DNA of 64,000 nt from an uncultured Oscillospiraceae bacterium (GCA_947626345.1 CANQSF010000002.1:81868-145867), one strand, 5' to 3'. Counted from the first letter of the stretch, positions 54,635 through 63,067 are shown. Notes: generated by a model from the letters alone, not told the origin. Numbers and translations are program-made.

Positions 54635-55186
54635 TTGCATATATTGGAACAGTTATTCCTGGTGCTGGGCCTGGCCATGGACGGCTTCGCCGCCTCCGTG
54701 TGCATGGGCATGGCCGCCGGCCGGCGGGTCTGGCCCATCGTGGGGCTGGTCAGCGGCTTTCACGTGGCCATGCTGCTGGCGGGCTACGCCCTGGGGGCCA
54801 GCCTGCCGGAGAGCCTGGCGGCGGTCTATCCCTGGGCGGCCGCGGCGGTGCTCATCGCCCTGGGCGGGAACATGGTCCGCACGGCGGGCCGGGAGGAGCC
54901 GGCCTGCGGCGGCCGGCGGGACCTGGCGGGCATGGCGGCGCTGGCCATGGCCACCAGCGTGGACGCGGTGACGGTGGGGGCGGCCTTCGCCATCCTGGAC
55001 GTGGGCCCGGCCCTGGCCGGGGGGCTCATGGGCGCGGTGATGGTGACGCTCTCGCTGGTGGGCAGCCTCTTTGGCAGCCGCATCGGAAGGGCCCGCCGCC
55101 GGGCCGCCCGTACCGCGGGGGGCGTCATACTGTGCCTGCTGGGGGGCAAGCTGCTGCTGAGCGCGGCGGGGATCGCCGCCCCCTGA
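54635..55186 (+). CDS. mntP: MntP-like manganese efflux pump
   Basis: A 183-residue protein with six helices and the two family metal-site motifs, LGLAMDGFAASVCMGMA and MATSVDAVTVGAAF. A TTG start is chosen: GGAGG lies eight bases before it and the protein then begins MHILEQLFLVLGLAMDGF, the expected MntP N-terminus. No yybP-ykoY manganese riboswitch is recognisable in the leader. It should export Mn2+. Confidence 0.88.
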   Translation: MHILEQLFLVLGLAMDGFAASVCMGMAAGRRVWPIVGLVSGFHVAMLLAGYALGASLPESLAAVYPWAAAAVLIALGGNMVRTAGREEPACGGRRDLAGMAALAMATSVDAVTVGAAFAILDVGPALAGGLMGAVMVTLSLVGSLFGSRIGRARRRAARTAGGVILCLLGGKLLLSAAGIAAP

Positions 55187-55200
55187 GCCAGCCCCGCATC

Positions 55201-55227
55201 CAAAAGCCTCCCGCCGGGAGGCTTTTG
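55201..55227. terminator. terminator after mntP
   Basis: A perfect 12-bp stem (CAAAAGCCTCCC/GGGAGGCTTTTG) with a GCC loop, with T-rich arm on the plus strand. Confidence 0.85.
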
Positions 55228-55248
55228 CGCGCCGGGGACCATTGGCGC

Positions 55249-55277
55249 TTGCGCGGCGGGAGGGAATGTGCTAAAAT
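55249..55277 (+). promoter_or_regulatory. sigma-A promoter of the HTH-membrane regulator
   Basis: TTGCGC, 17-base spacer and TAAAAT, about 30 bases before the ATG. Confidence 0.7.
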
Positions 55278-55308
55278 AAATTGAAGTATCCCCAGAGGAG
55301 GCGAGAGG

Positions 55309-55905
55309 ATGGACGAGCTGAAGCTTGTGGTGGCCAGCAACCTGATCCGGCTGCGGCAGGCCGCGGGCATGACCCAGGCGGAGCTGGGGGAAAAGCTCAA
55401 CTACTCCGACAAGACCGTCTCCAAGTGGGAGCGGGGCGAGTCTATCCCCGACGCCTATGTGCTCACCCGGCTGGCGGACATCTATGGGCTGACGGTGAAC
55501 GATCTGCTCCGGGACGACAGCGACTGGAAGAGCCCTGCGGAAAAGGAAAAGGCGGCGGCCGGGGAGCGCACCTTCAGCAGCAATGTGGTGACCCTGGTGG
55601 CCATCGTGGGCATCTGGACCATGGCGGTGATCCTGTTCGTGGTGACCTGGCTGGTGCTGGACGAGCTGCTGTGGCTGATCTTCGCCTGCGCGGTGCCCGT
55701 GTCCCTCGTCACGCTGCTGGTGCTCAACTCCGTCTGGAACGGGGGCCGGTACAACATGATCATCGTCATGCTGCTGGTGGCGGCGGCGGTGACGCTGGTG
55801 TTCCTGTTCCTGCTGCGGCGCAACCCCTGGCAGCTGTTTTTGATCCTGATCCCGGCGGAGCTGCTGGTGTTCCTGTGCTTCCACATCCGCCGGCGGAAGG
55901 GCTGA
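55309..55905 (+). CDS. XRE-family regulator with membrane-spanning C-terminus
   Basis: A 198-residue protein. Residues 5-62 form a lambda-repressor-like HTH (NLIRLRQAAGMTQAELGEKLNYSDKTVSKWERGESIPDAYVLTRLADIYGLTVNDLL). Four hydrophobic helices follow (~97-190). Such HTH-membrane fusions may sense the membrane state and bind DNA from the membrane; the target is unknown. AGGAGGCGAGAGG precedes the ATG. Single gene between two terminators. Confidence 0.9.
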   Translation: MDELKLVVASNLIRLRQAAGMTQAELGEKLNYSDKTVSKWERGESIPDAYVLTRLADIYGLTVNDLLRDDSDWKSPAEKEKAAAGERTFSSNVVTLVAIVGIWTMAVILFVVTWLVLDELLWLIFACAVPVSLVTLLVLNSVWNGGRYNMIIVMLLVAAAVTLVFLFLLRRNPWQLFLILIPAELLVFLCFHIRRRKG

Positions 55906-55942
55906 AAATGGCGGGATTCTCCATATCGTAGAGCGGTTTTCC

Positions 55943-55978
55943 CGGGACGTAGAGGCGACTCTATGTCCCGGCGTTTTA
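55943..55978 (+). terminator. terminator of the HTH-membrane regulator
   Basis: CGGGACGTAGAG/CTCTATGTCCCG (one G-T pair) with loop GCGA, then GCGTTTTATT. Confidence 0.82.
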
Positions 55979-56067
55979 TTGGAGGACCATCCTCCACCGG
56001 GTAGGTTGCCTGCCGGGGACGGGACGGGGTATGATGGCGGAGGTAAATCGACCACAGGAGGAATACC

Positions 56068-56955
56068 ATGAGCGATTATGTTTTGAGCTGCTGCTCCACC
56101 GCCGACCTCTCCGTAGAGCATCTGCGCGGCCGGGATATCCGGTATATCTGCTTCCACTACTTCCTGGACGGCCAGGAGTATCCGGACGACATGGGCCAGT
56201 CCATGCCCTTCGACAGGTTTTATCAGGCCATGGCCGACGGCGCCATGACCAAGACCGCCCAGGTGAACATCTCTGAGTACCTGGACTACTTCACCCCGTT
56301 TTTGGAGCAGGGCAAGGACATCCTGCACCTGACCCTGTCCAGCGGCATCTCCGGCACCGTTAACTCCGCCCGGAACGCCGCCGCCATCGCCCATGAGCGG
56401 TACCCGGAGCGGAAGATCTACATCGTGGACTCCCTGGCCGCCTCCTCCGGCTACGGCCTGCTGATGGACGCGCTGGCGGACAAGCGGGACGAGGGCATGG
56501 ACATCGACGCGCTGCGGGACTGGGCCGAGGAGAACAAGCTGCGGCTGCACCACTGGTTCTTCTCCACGGACCTGACCTTCTTCGTCCGGGGCGGGCGCAT
56601 CTCCAAGGCCGCCGGCGTCTTCGGCGGGATGCTGAACATCTGCCCGCTGATGAACGTGGACAATCTGGGCCGGCTCATCCCCCGGGAGAAGATCCGTACC
56701 AAAAAGAAGGTGATCCAGGCCATCGTGGACAAGATGGAAAAGTGCGCCGACGGCGGGCTGGATTACGACGGCAAGTGTTATATCTCCAACTCCGCCTGCC
56801 TGGAGGACGCCCGGGAGGTGGCCCGGCTGGTGGAGGAGCGGTTCCCGAAGCTGAACGGGAAGGTGCTCATCAACTCCATCGGCACCACCATCGGCGCCCA
56901 TACCGGCCCGGGCACCGTGGCGCTGTTCTTCTGGGGCAAAAAGCGGGAAAACTGA
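56068..56955 (+). CDS. DegV-family fatty-acid-binding protein
   Basis: A 295-residue cytoplasmic DegV protein (FakB type), which presents fatty acids to a FakA kinase. Motifs: SCCSTADLSVE, MTKTAQVNISEYLDYF, HLTLSSGISGTVNSARNAA, IYIVDSLAASSGYGLL, FFVRGGRISKAAGVFGG, and ending GAHTGPGTVALFFWG. All family blocks are intact. ACCACAGGAGGAATACC precedes the ATG. Confidence 0.94.
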   Translation: MSDYVLSCCSTADLSVEHLRGRDIRYICFHYFLDGQEYPDDMGQSMPFDRFYQAMADGAMTKTAQVNISEYLDYFTPFLEQGKDILHLTLSSGISGTVNSARNAAAIAHERYPERKIYIVDSLAASSGYGLLMDALADKRDEGMDIDALRDWAEENKLRLHHWFFSTDLTFFVRGGRISKAAGVFGGMLNICPLMNVDNLGRLIPREKIRTKKKVIQAIVDKMEKCADGGLDYDGKCYISNSACLEDAREVARLVEERFPKLNGKVLINSIGTTIGAHTGPGTVALFFWGKKREN

Positions 56956-56984
56956 TTGACAGGCCGGGAACAAAAAGATATAGT
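56956..56984 (+). promoter_or_regulatory. sigma-A promoter of tRNA-Pro
   Basis: TTGACA, 17-base spacer and TATAGT, 32 bases before the tRNA. The -35 box lies right after the degV stop. Confidence 0.85.
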
Positions 56985-57016
56985 ATAGGGGCCGCCGCAG
57001 ACCGCGGCGGCCCTAT

Positions 57017-57092
57017 CCGGGTGTAGCGCAGTTGGTAGCGCGGGTGGTTTGGGACCACCAGGCCGCTGGTTCAAGTCCAGTCACTCGGACCA
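57017..57092 (+). tRNA. tRNA-Pro (anticodon UGG)
   Basis: A 76-base cloverleaf: acceptor CCGGGTG/CACTCGG (one G-U), D-arm GCGC...GCGC, anticodon stem GGTGG/CCACC with loop TTTGGGA (anticodon TGG at 57050-57052), and T-arm GCTGG-TTCAAGT-CCAGT. The CCA end is encoded. It marks the left boundary of a base-composition change. Confidence 0.96.
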
Positions 57093-57134
57093 AATAGCAG
57101 AGGGGGCTATTGTCTCCTCTGCTATTTGCTTTTC
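57092..57134 (+). terminator. terminator of tRNA-Pro
   Basis: AAATAGCAGAG/CTCTGCTATTT stem with a 14-base loop, followed by GCTTTTC; directly abuts the tRNA 3' end. Confidence 0.85.
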
Positions 57135-57230
57135 GGGCACAGAACCGACGGTTTCCGGTTCACATGATAGAGTTCAGATACCTCGGTAGTGACGCTTTTT
57201 GCATAAGCATTTCATGATACCATTTGTATA

Positions 57231-57259
57231 CGGACAAGTATCTTGCGATTTATTATAAT
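57231..57259 (+). promoter_or_regulatory. promoter of the sigma-like gene with overlapping dyads
   Basis: CGGACA, 17-base spacer and consensus TATAAT. A TTGT-n6-ACAA dyad and a GATAC/GTATC inverted repeat overlap the -35 region and may bind a regulator, possibly the gene's own product. Confidence 0.65.
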
Positions 57260-57287
57260 GGGGAAAATTCGAAAAGGAGGAACCCCC

Positions 57288-58169
57288 ATGAAAACAAAGA
57301 GATACACATTCAAGTGGTACAAAAAGCGTGATGGAAGAAAGGCTGACTGGCTTTCCATCAACTCCAACGGTGTATTGCACATTGGTCGGGTACTGCGTGA
57401 AAAGCTGCCAGAGCGCATCCAGATCGGTTTTGACCAGAGTCAGCGGACGCTTGCTGTCATGGAGGGCGGCACGGAGGGGTTTTCCTGGCCGCGCAGCGGT
57501 GCTTTCGTATTGGAGGACCTGCCCGCGGAGTTGATGGACCTGGGACTGAAACTGCCGCTGTCGTTCCGGCTGCGTTACGACAGCGCGGAAGCGTGCTGGC
57601 TCGGTAAGCCTTGTCCCCGGCGGGTCGCACAAATGGACACGCAAGGGAAGCCCCAATATGATATCGAGCAGCTCATGGCGATCTACCCGGACATCATCCC
57701 GGATGCTGTGGCCAGGATTGCAAAATCGACTCCACTGGCGGAGCGGCGTGCCATCGCAACAGAGGCCTTTTGTGCAGCAGCACGCAGCTATCAGCCATGC
57801 TATGGGGAACTGGAGAAGTATCTGACAGCACAGGTGCAGACCATACTGATACAGGAAAACCGTCAATACGAGAGTATGTATAAGGAACGTTCTCTTGATC
57901 AGACATTGGGGGATACGGAGGACGATTTTAACTTATACAATCTTCTTCCTGAGGATGATGGCGGTGAGATAACCAGAGCAGAGGACCGCATCATGCGGGA
58001 GCAGTTCCGGGTGCAGCTTTCACAGAAAGGACAGGACTTTCTCCTGATGCTGGAATCGGGGTGCACCATGGAACAGATCGAACAGTGCCTCCACATGGGA
58101 AAACAGGACGTATATAGACTGGCGTCAGAGTTGGGAAAACAATGGAAGGAGTTCTCTGAAGAAACATAA
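57288..58169 (+). CDS. sigma-factor-like HTH protein with an unusual N-terminal domain
   Basis: A 293-residue protein I cannot place in a named family. The first ~125 residues are a mixed domain (YTFKWYKKRDGRKADWLSI ... RVLREKLPERIQIGFDQ ... LPLSFRLRYDSAEACWLG). Residues ~165-205 resemble sigma-70 region 2 (IATEAFCAAARSYQPCYGELEKYLTAQVQTIL). The C-terminus (~235-290, FLLMLESGCTMEQIEQCLHMGKQDVYRLASELGKQW) resembles region 4 HTH. AAAAGGAGG precedes the ATG. It is the first gene after tRNA-Pro; codon use and GC content are lower than in the flanking genes. Possibly an island regulator. Confidence 0.7.
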   Translation: MKTKRYTFKWYKKRDGRKADWLSINSNGVLHIGRVLREKLPERIQIGFDQSQRTLAVMEGGTEGFSWPRSGAFVLEDLPAELMDLGLKLPLSFRLRYDSAEACWLGKPCPRRVAQMDTQGKPQYDIEQLMAIYPDIIPDAVARIAKSTPLAERRAIATEAFCAAARSYQPCYGELEKYLTAQVQTILIQENRQYESMYKERSLDQTLGDTEDDFNLYNLLPEDDGGEITRAEDRIMREQFRVQLSQKGQDFLLMLESGCTMEQIEQCLHMGKQDVYRLASELGKQWKEFSEET

Positions 58170-58719
58170 AACCAGAGAACAATACACATCCGAAAACGCG
58201 TTTGATGTGGTGAATATCGCTGTGTTGCTGCCCGCAAGGCATTGAAAACACGAGCTTTAACGAAAAGTACTATAAAGTTACGCACATCAAGGAAGAGGCA
58301 CAGTCAAGGGCTGTTCCTCTTCCCTGATATGAGCGCAGAACCAGCGGCCTCCTGATGGCATGTCACACGATTCCGGTAAAACCGGGAGCGGGACTGCCGA
58401 CTTATCTCGGCTTATAACGCGCCCTGGCTCCTGCCGGATGGGGGCATCTCTGCGCCGGAAGAAGAGTGACAGGAACTGCAGGTGTTCTGGATTGGGAAAG
58501 AGCCGGAACGGTTTTATGCTATCTTGCAACGGAAATGTGAATGATCATTATATTATATTCCTCGTGGAACATCGCGGTATGCGGCGCGGATACAGACGTC
58601 GCGCCGGAGGCGCTTTATGAAGAGGGCGTTCTAGCAGAGAATGTAGGCTGAGATTTGGTTTTCTAATATATCGCGTGTAACTTCCATCCACATTTTTGAA
58701 ACCCATTGGCAAATAGTAT
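58170..58719 (+). other. gene-poor stretch with a decayed coding fragment
   Basis: No intact gene is evident. Frame 58401-58544 reads LISAYNAPWLLPDGGISAPE, a stop, then QELQVFWIGKEPERFYAILQ and a final stop. This looks like the tail of a degraded gene of unknown identity. A hairpin (AAGAGGCACAG/CTGTTCCTCTT, near 58290-58321) lacks a T-tract. The stretch is compatible with past deletions at the island. Confidence 0.4.
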
Positions 58720-58748
58720 TTGCACAAATCCGGCTGGTAGTGTATAAT
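58720..58748 (+). promoter_or_regulatory. sigma-A promoter of the AIPR-like gene
   Basis: TTGCAC, 17-base spacer and consensus TATAAT. It leaves a long leader of about 185 bases before the ATG. Confidence 0.72.
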
Positions 58749-58941
58749 GTCCGCAAGTCCTAATGGCATGTGTCATTGAGGCATCCAATATTCATATGCG
58801 AGATATGGATTTGTGGGCACAACAGAATTGACAGGTTATAGAGATGGTTGTTTGCAATCCGTCTCTTGCTGTATTTCTTTGGTGTTTGCATCTTCGTATC
58901 TTGCGTGCGAAGGTGTTTTATTTTTGAAAGGAGTTATTCAA

Positions 58942-60123
58942 ATGCCAAAATTCACGATGCACGCAAGAGAGTTCCGAACTATGCGCGATCCGAACCGGGA
59001 TCCGGCAGGGCATATGAAGTACGTATGCTATCTGGATACGGCGAGTATTCCCGACGAGATGCGCGGGTGGAACAAAACCAATCCGCGGGATCAGAAGATG
59101 ACGACTGACGTGGCGAAAACCATTACAGAAAGTCTGATCAACAACGGTGATTTTCATGAACTGAACCGGGGGCTGCTCTTTTCGGTGGAGTCCGTGAAAT
59201 ATGATAACCGGGATGAGACCCTGACCGTTGAGATGGTCAACGACGATGTTCACGGCAATATCGACGGAGGGCATACGCTTCGGGCCATTTTTGACGCCCG
59301 GGAGAAGGGCGTGCTGCCGGACGAGAGGTATGTCTTTGCGGAGTTTTTCGTCGGCATCTCCTCTCCTGTCGAACTGGCGGCGGCCCGCAATACATCTGTG
59401 GCAGTAGATCTGAAATCCCAGGAGGAACTGAAGCGGAGCTTTGAGGTACTCAAAGAGATCCTGGAGCCCTTTCCTTTTGAAAAGCGCGTCGCCTACCGGA
59501 TGAACCAGCACTTTGGCGAGGGCGTTCAGGTGATCGATATCCGAGAGATCATCACGATACTCAACATGTTCAACCAAAACCTCTATCCCATCCGCGGTCA
59601 GCAGGGTATTTCCGGCGACGGTCAGCCCATTCAGAGCTATACCGGCAAAGAGGTAAGTCTCAAGCGTTTTTTGGCGCAGGGAAAAGCTGAGCGTGAGGAT
59701 ATTCTCCGGAAGATGCAGCCGATTACAGGGGATATTTTCCGTCTTTGGGAGACGGTTGAGTGTGAGTTCCCTCGGAAGGTGCAAAACTGCAATCAGAGGT
59801 ATGGCGTCAAAAAGTATTCCAAATATAACGGCGGTGCAATCGTTGGGCAGAGTATGCTGTTTCAGGCGGAACTGAAATACCTTGTGCCCAAAGGGATTCT
59901 CTACCCCGTTGTCGGCTCTTTCCGTTCGCTGGTCCGCGTCGACAGCGATAATGGCGTTTACAGCTGGAAAAAGTCCCCGCTTACCGTATGGGAAGAGATG
60001 GGCGCCAATCTCGCCAAGATTGTCATGGATGAAAAGGAGGAGAATCCGGAGTATCTCGGAAAAAGCCGGAACCTGTGGAGCAACCTCTTTAAAGAGGTGC
60101 TGATCAGCACAGTAGAACTGTAA
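58942..60123 (+). CDS. AIPR/DGQHR-superfamily protein (possible phage defence)
   Basis: A 393-residue protein. The central part resembles AIPR and DndB-type DGQHR proteins: FHELNRGLLFSVESVKYDN ... HGNIDGGHTLRAIFDARE (compare NGGQT or DGQHR), then FFVGISSPVELAAARNTSVAVDLKSQEE, where a sequence of arginine/asparagine residues is typical. AIPR proteins were first linked to abortive phage infection; DndB acts with DNA phosphorothioation. No dnd or restriction partner is seen, so it may act alone or be an orphan. GAAAGGAG lies eight bases before the ATG. Confidence 0.72.
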   Translation: MPKFTMHAREFRTMRDPNRDPAGHMKYVCYLDTASIPDEMRGWNKTNPRDQKMTTDVAKTITESLINNGDFHELNRGLLFSVESVKYDNRDETLTVEMVNDDVHGNIDGGHTLRAIFDAREKGVLPDERYVFAEFFVGISSPVELAAARNTSVAVDLKSQEELKRSFEVLKEILEPFPFEKRVAYRMNQHFGEGVQVIDIREIITILNMFNQNLYPIRGQQGISGDGQPIQSYTGKEVSLKRFLAQGKAEREDILRKMQPITGDIFRLWETVECEFPRKVQNCNQRYGVKKYSKYNGGAIVGQSMLFQAELKYLVPKGILYPVVGSFRSLVRVDSDNGVYSWKKSPLTVWEEMGANLAKIVMDEKEENPEYLGKSRNLWSNLFKEVLISTVEL

Positions 60124-60180
60124 ATATCGCCGTGCGTCTGTCCGCAAACGCCGCGCCGGTTTGCGGTGGGAGCCACGCCC

Positions 60181-60209
60181 TTGCGCTTTTATGAAGCCAA
60201 GGGTATAAT
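60181..60209 (+). promoter_or_regulatory. sigma-A promoter of the second acetyltransferase gene
   Basis: TTGCGC, 17-base spacer and consensus TATAAT, about 55 bases before the ATG. Confidence 0.78.
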
Positions 60210-60262
60210 GAGGGCCAAAGGAACAAACAGAGCGGCAGAGCGAGCTGGGGGAGAAAAACACG

Positions 60263-60781
60263 ATGCTTTTAGGTGAAAACTTGGAAACGCCAAGATTGAC
60301 GATCCGTTCCTGGCGGAAGTCCGATAAAGACTTTACGCTATCTCTTTGGGGAGACAGGGAAAACGGAAAATATATGAGCGACCCCATCCGTGAGAACATG
60401 GACGAAGCGTATCTCAAATGTGTCGATGAGATGGAAGACGATCCGGAGGGATATTATCTGGTCGCAGAATGGAAAGAGGATCGTACGCCCGTAGGTACCT
60501 GCTGCATATTCCCCGAAAAAAACGGGAATTTCGATATCGGGTATTGCATCGCAAAGGACCATTGGGAAGAGGGCCTGGGGACCGAGGTGGTCGACGCCAT
60601 CATCCGTTGGGTCAAGGCAGAAGGCGGCAAGTCTATCACGGGAGAAGTGGCGGATATCAACCTTGCGTCGGTCGCGCTCCTTCGCAAATTTGGCTTTTCA
60701 GAGGACAGAAAAACGCGCTATAAAAAATGGGGAGAGGAGACCTGGTTTGACGCCCATTATTACAAGCTGGATTTAGCGTGA
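60263..60781 (+). CDS. GNAT-family N-acetyltransferase (RimJ/RimL-like)
   Basis: A 172-residue acetyl-CoA-dependent enzyme. LETPRLTIRSWRKSDKDFTLSLW begins it, as in RimJ/RimL proteins. Motif A is IGYCIAKDHWEEGLGTEVVDAIIRW and motif B is ITGEVADINLASVALLRKFGF. The acceptor is unknown. GGGGGAG precedes the ATG. It probably shares its transcript with the AlkD-like gene, about 80 bases downstream. Confidence 0.9.
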   Translation: MLLGENLETPRLTIRSWRKSDKDFTLSLWGDRENGKYMSDPIRENMDEAYLKCVDEMEDDPEGYYLVAEWKEDRTPVGTCCIFPEKNGNFDIGYCIAKDHWEEGLGTEVVDAIIRWVKAEGGKSITGEVADINLASVALLRKFGFSEDRKTRYKKWGEETWFDAHYYKLDLA

Positions 60782-60864
60782 GCATCCTGTTCTGCACGGA
60801 TATATTCCCGTTTTTGGATAGATATTTGCACGAATGAACGGAAGTATAAAAAGGATCTGAAGAT

Positions 60865-61524
60865 ATGGACAAATTTTTGGAGATCAAGCGGCGATTCGAG
60901 GCGAGAGAAGACAAAGAAAATGCCGCTGCCATGTCAAAGTATATGAGGAACATGTTCGTTTTTTATGGCCTTCCTGCGCCCAGGAGAAAGGAGGTCTATC
61001 GCGATATTATCAGGTCCGATAAGAAGGAAAGGGCGGTAGATTGGAGTTTTCTGGACCAGTGCTATGATGACGAACACAGGGAATTTCAGTATTTGGTTTA
61101 CGATTATCTTCTCGCTTTGAAGGAAAGCGTATCCTTCGACGATATACCAAAAATAAAACATTATATAACGACAAGATCCTGGTGGGATACGATAGATTTT
61201 CTTTGCAAAGTGATCGGCGATGTTGGGACGAGGGATCCAAGGGTCAGGGATCTGATGATCGAGTGGTCCAACGATGAAAATATATGGCTCAAAAGGACCG
61301 CGATCGAGCATCAGCTCGGGCTGAAAGACAAAACGGATGTGGATTTGCTGGAAACAGTAATAGTAAATAACCTTGGAAGCAGCGAGTTTTTCGTGAATAA
61401 AGCGATCGGCTGGGCGTTGCGGGACTACGCAAAAACCGATCAGAAATATGTGAAAAGCTTTATCGACAGGCACAGGGATGAGATGGACAGTCTAAGCATA
61501 AAGGAAGCAAGCAAATATCTTTGA
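60865..61524 (+). CDS. AlkD-like DNA alkylation repair protein
   Basis: A 219-residue all-helical HEAT-like protein of the AlkC/AlkD family: MRNMFVFYGLPAPRRKEVYRDI, REFQYLVYDYLLALK, WWDTIDFLCKVIGDVGTRDPRVRDLMIEWS, IWLKRTAIEHQLGLKD and FFVNKAIGWALRDYAKTD. The WWDT..D and A.GWALR blocks are specific. AlkD excises N7- and N3-alkylated bases without base flipping. It is AT-richer than its right neighbour and is the last gene of the low-GC stretch. Confidence 0.92.
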   Translation: MDKFLEIKRRFEAREDKENAAAMSKYMRNMFVFYGLPAPRRKEVYRDIIRSDKKERAVDWSFLDQCYDDEHREFQYLVYDYLLALKESVSFDDIPKIKHYITTRSWWDTIDFLCKVIGDVGTRDPRVRDLMIEWSNDENIWLKRTAIEHQLGLKDKTDVDLLETVIVNNLGSSEFFVNKAIGWALRDYAKTDQKYVKSFIDRHRDEMDSLSIKEASKYL

Positions 61525-61563
61525 GGATAGAGATCGGCGACTTTCCATTTTCCGGGGAGAAAG

Positions 61564-61607
61564 ACCGGGCGGGGGCATCGTTTTTGATGCTCCAGCCCGG
61601 TGGTTTT
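61564..61607 (+). terminator. terminator of the alkD-like gene
   Basis: ACCGGGC and GGCATC pair with GATGC and GCCCGGT around GTTTTT, followed by GGTTTTATC. The T-tract runs to the convergent MATE gene stop. Confidence 0.78.
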
Positions 61608-62976
61608 ATCGCGCGTGGTCAGGAGCGGGCGCCGCCGTCACCGGCGGGCGGACGTCTCCTTTTTGACGGCCCACGGTGACGTGAAATACCGCCAAAAATA
61701 CCGCGCATAAACACCAGATGACCGGCTCCGTCACGGCCACGCCCAGATACCCCAGCGCCGGCGCCAGCGCCGCGGCGGAGATGATCTTGCCCACAAGCTC
61801 TATAGTGCTGGAGAGCACCGGCAGCACCTTGTGGCCCATGGCCTGCATGGAGTAGCGCAGCGCCAGAAGCGCCCCCAGGGGGAAGAAGTAGGCCGTGCTC
61901 AGGCGCAGATTGAGAAGGGCGTTTTGGATGATCTCCTCGTTGGACGTGCCCGTGAGCCACACCATGAGCCGCCGCCCCAGCAGCCAGCACGCGGCCACGG
62001 ACACCAGCGACCAGCCCAGCTCCATCAGCAGCGTCTTCCGGTTGGCCTCCACGATGCGGTCGCACTTTCCCGCGCCGTAGTTCTGCCCCACAAAGGTGCT
62101 GTCCGCGCTGGCCAGGGTGGACATGGGGACCATGAGCATCTCGTACACCCGCCGGGAGGCGGTGTGGGCGGTGATGACCGCCGAACCCAGGGCGTTGATG
62201 GCCCGCTGCAGGATCACGGACCCCAGGGCGAACACCGCCTGCATCATGGCCATGGAAAAGCCGGTGGCGAACATCTCGCTCACGGTGGCCCGCTCCGGCC
62301 GCCGGTCAGACCGGCCCGGCAGATACTCCCGGTAGTTCTTCCAGATGTATCCGCCGCACAGCACTGCCGACACCCCCTGGGCGATGACCGTGGCCAGGGC
62401 CGCGCCACCCACGCCCATGTGCAGCGCCACGATGAACACAAGGTCCAGCGCGATGTTGAGAAGGCTGGAGAGGATCAAAAACGCCAGCGGCGTGCGGCTG
62501 TTGCCCATGGCCCGCAGATACCCGGAGCAGGCGTTGTAGGCCACGGTGGTGATCATCCCCGCCAGGATGATGACGATGTAGAGATAAGACTGGTCGAAGA
62601 TGTCCTCCGGGGTGCGGAGAAGGCCCATCAGGGGCCGCAAAAACGCCAGGGACAGGGCCGTCAGCACCAGGGCTATGCCCACGTTCAGGGCGATCATGGC
62701 CGCCACGGACCGGCGGAACCTGCCCATGTCCCCGGCGCCGAATTCCCGGCTCAGGACCACGCAGTAGCCATTGTTGAGGCCCCAGGCGATGTTCATGAGC
62801 AGCGAGTACAGCGTGGCCGTGGCGCCGATGGCCGCGATGGCCTGCTCGCCCAAAAACCGCCCCGCGATCATGGTGTCCACCATGCTGTAGGCCTGCTGAA
62901 AGACGTTGCCGATGAACATGGGAACGGCAAAGGCCAGAATGAGCCGCACGGTTGAGCCCTCGGTCATTTTCTTCAT
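61606..62976 (-). CDS. MATE-family multidrug exporter
   Basis: A 456-residue transporter with 12 helices in two halves. Family blocks: SMVDTMIAGRFLGEQAIAAIGATATLYSL, GLNNGYCVVLSREFGAGD, AYNACSGYLRAMGNSRTPL, and second-half TASRRVYEMLMVPMSTLASADSTFVGQNYGAGK. It exports cationic drugs or metabolites by Na+ or H+ antiport. GGGAGGGTAATGGG precedes the ATG. It is divergent from an AraC regulator, so regulation of this gene by that protein is likely. Confidence 0.94.
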   Translation of the reverse strand: MKKMTEGSTVRLILAFAVPMFIGNVFQQAYSMVDTMIAGRFLGEQAIAAIGATATLYSLLMNIAWGLNNGYCVVLSREFGAGDMGRFRRSVAAMIALNVGIALVLTALSLAFLRPLMGLLRTPEDIFDQSYLYIVIILAGMITTVAYNACSGYLRAMGNSRTPLAFLILSSLLNIALDLVFIVALHMGVGGAALATVIAQGVSAVLCGGYIWKNYREYLPGRSDRRPERATVSEMFATGFSMAMMQAVFALGSVILQRAINALGSAVITAHTASRRVYEMLMVPMSTLASADSTFVGQNYGAGKCDRIVEANRKTLLMELGWSLVSVAACWLLGRRLMVWLTGTSNEEIIQNALLNLRLSTAYFFPLGALLALRYSMQAMGHKVLPVLSSTIELVGKIISAAALAPALGYLGVAVTEPVIWCLCAVFLAVFHVTVGRQKGDVRPPVTAAPAPDHAR

Positions 62977-63038
62977 CCCATTACCCTCCCGCGTGATCTT
63001 CCGATGGCCGTATTATGCCAGGGACGGAGGAGGATTTA

Positions 63039-63067
63039 TTGCATTTTCATGCGATTTATGATATTTT
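63039..63067 (+). promoter_or_regulatory. probable promoter of the araC-type gene
   Basis: TTGCAT, 17-base spacer and TATTTT, immediately before the gene's RBS. It is fully overlapped by the direct repeats. Confidence 0.5.

Noticed and set aside
58291..58321. Terminator after the sigma-like gene
   Set aside because: The AAGAGGCACAG/CTGTTCCTCTT hairpin has no T-tract, so it was not listed as a terminator.
57060..61560. Duplicated tRNA-Pro 3' end as an attachment site
   Set aside because: I looked for a second copy of the tRNA end (GGTTCAAGTCCAGTC or TCACTCGGACCA) and saw none, so no att pair is claimed.
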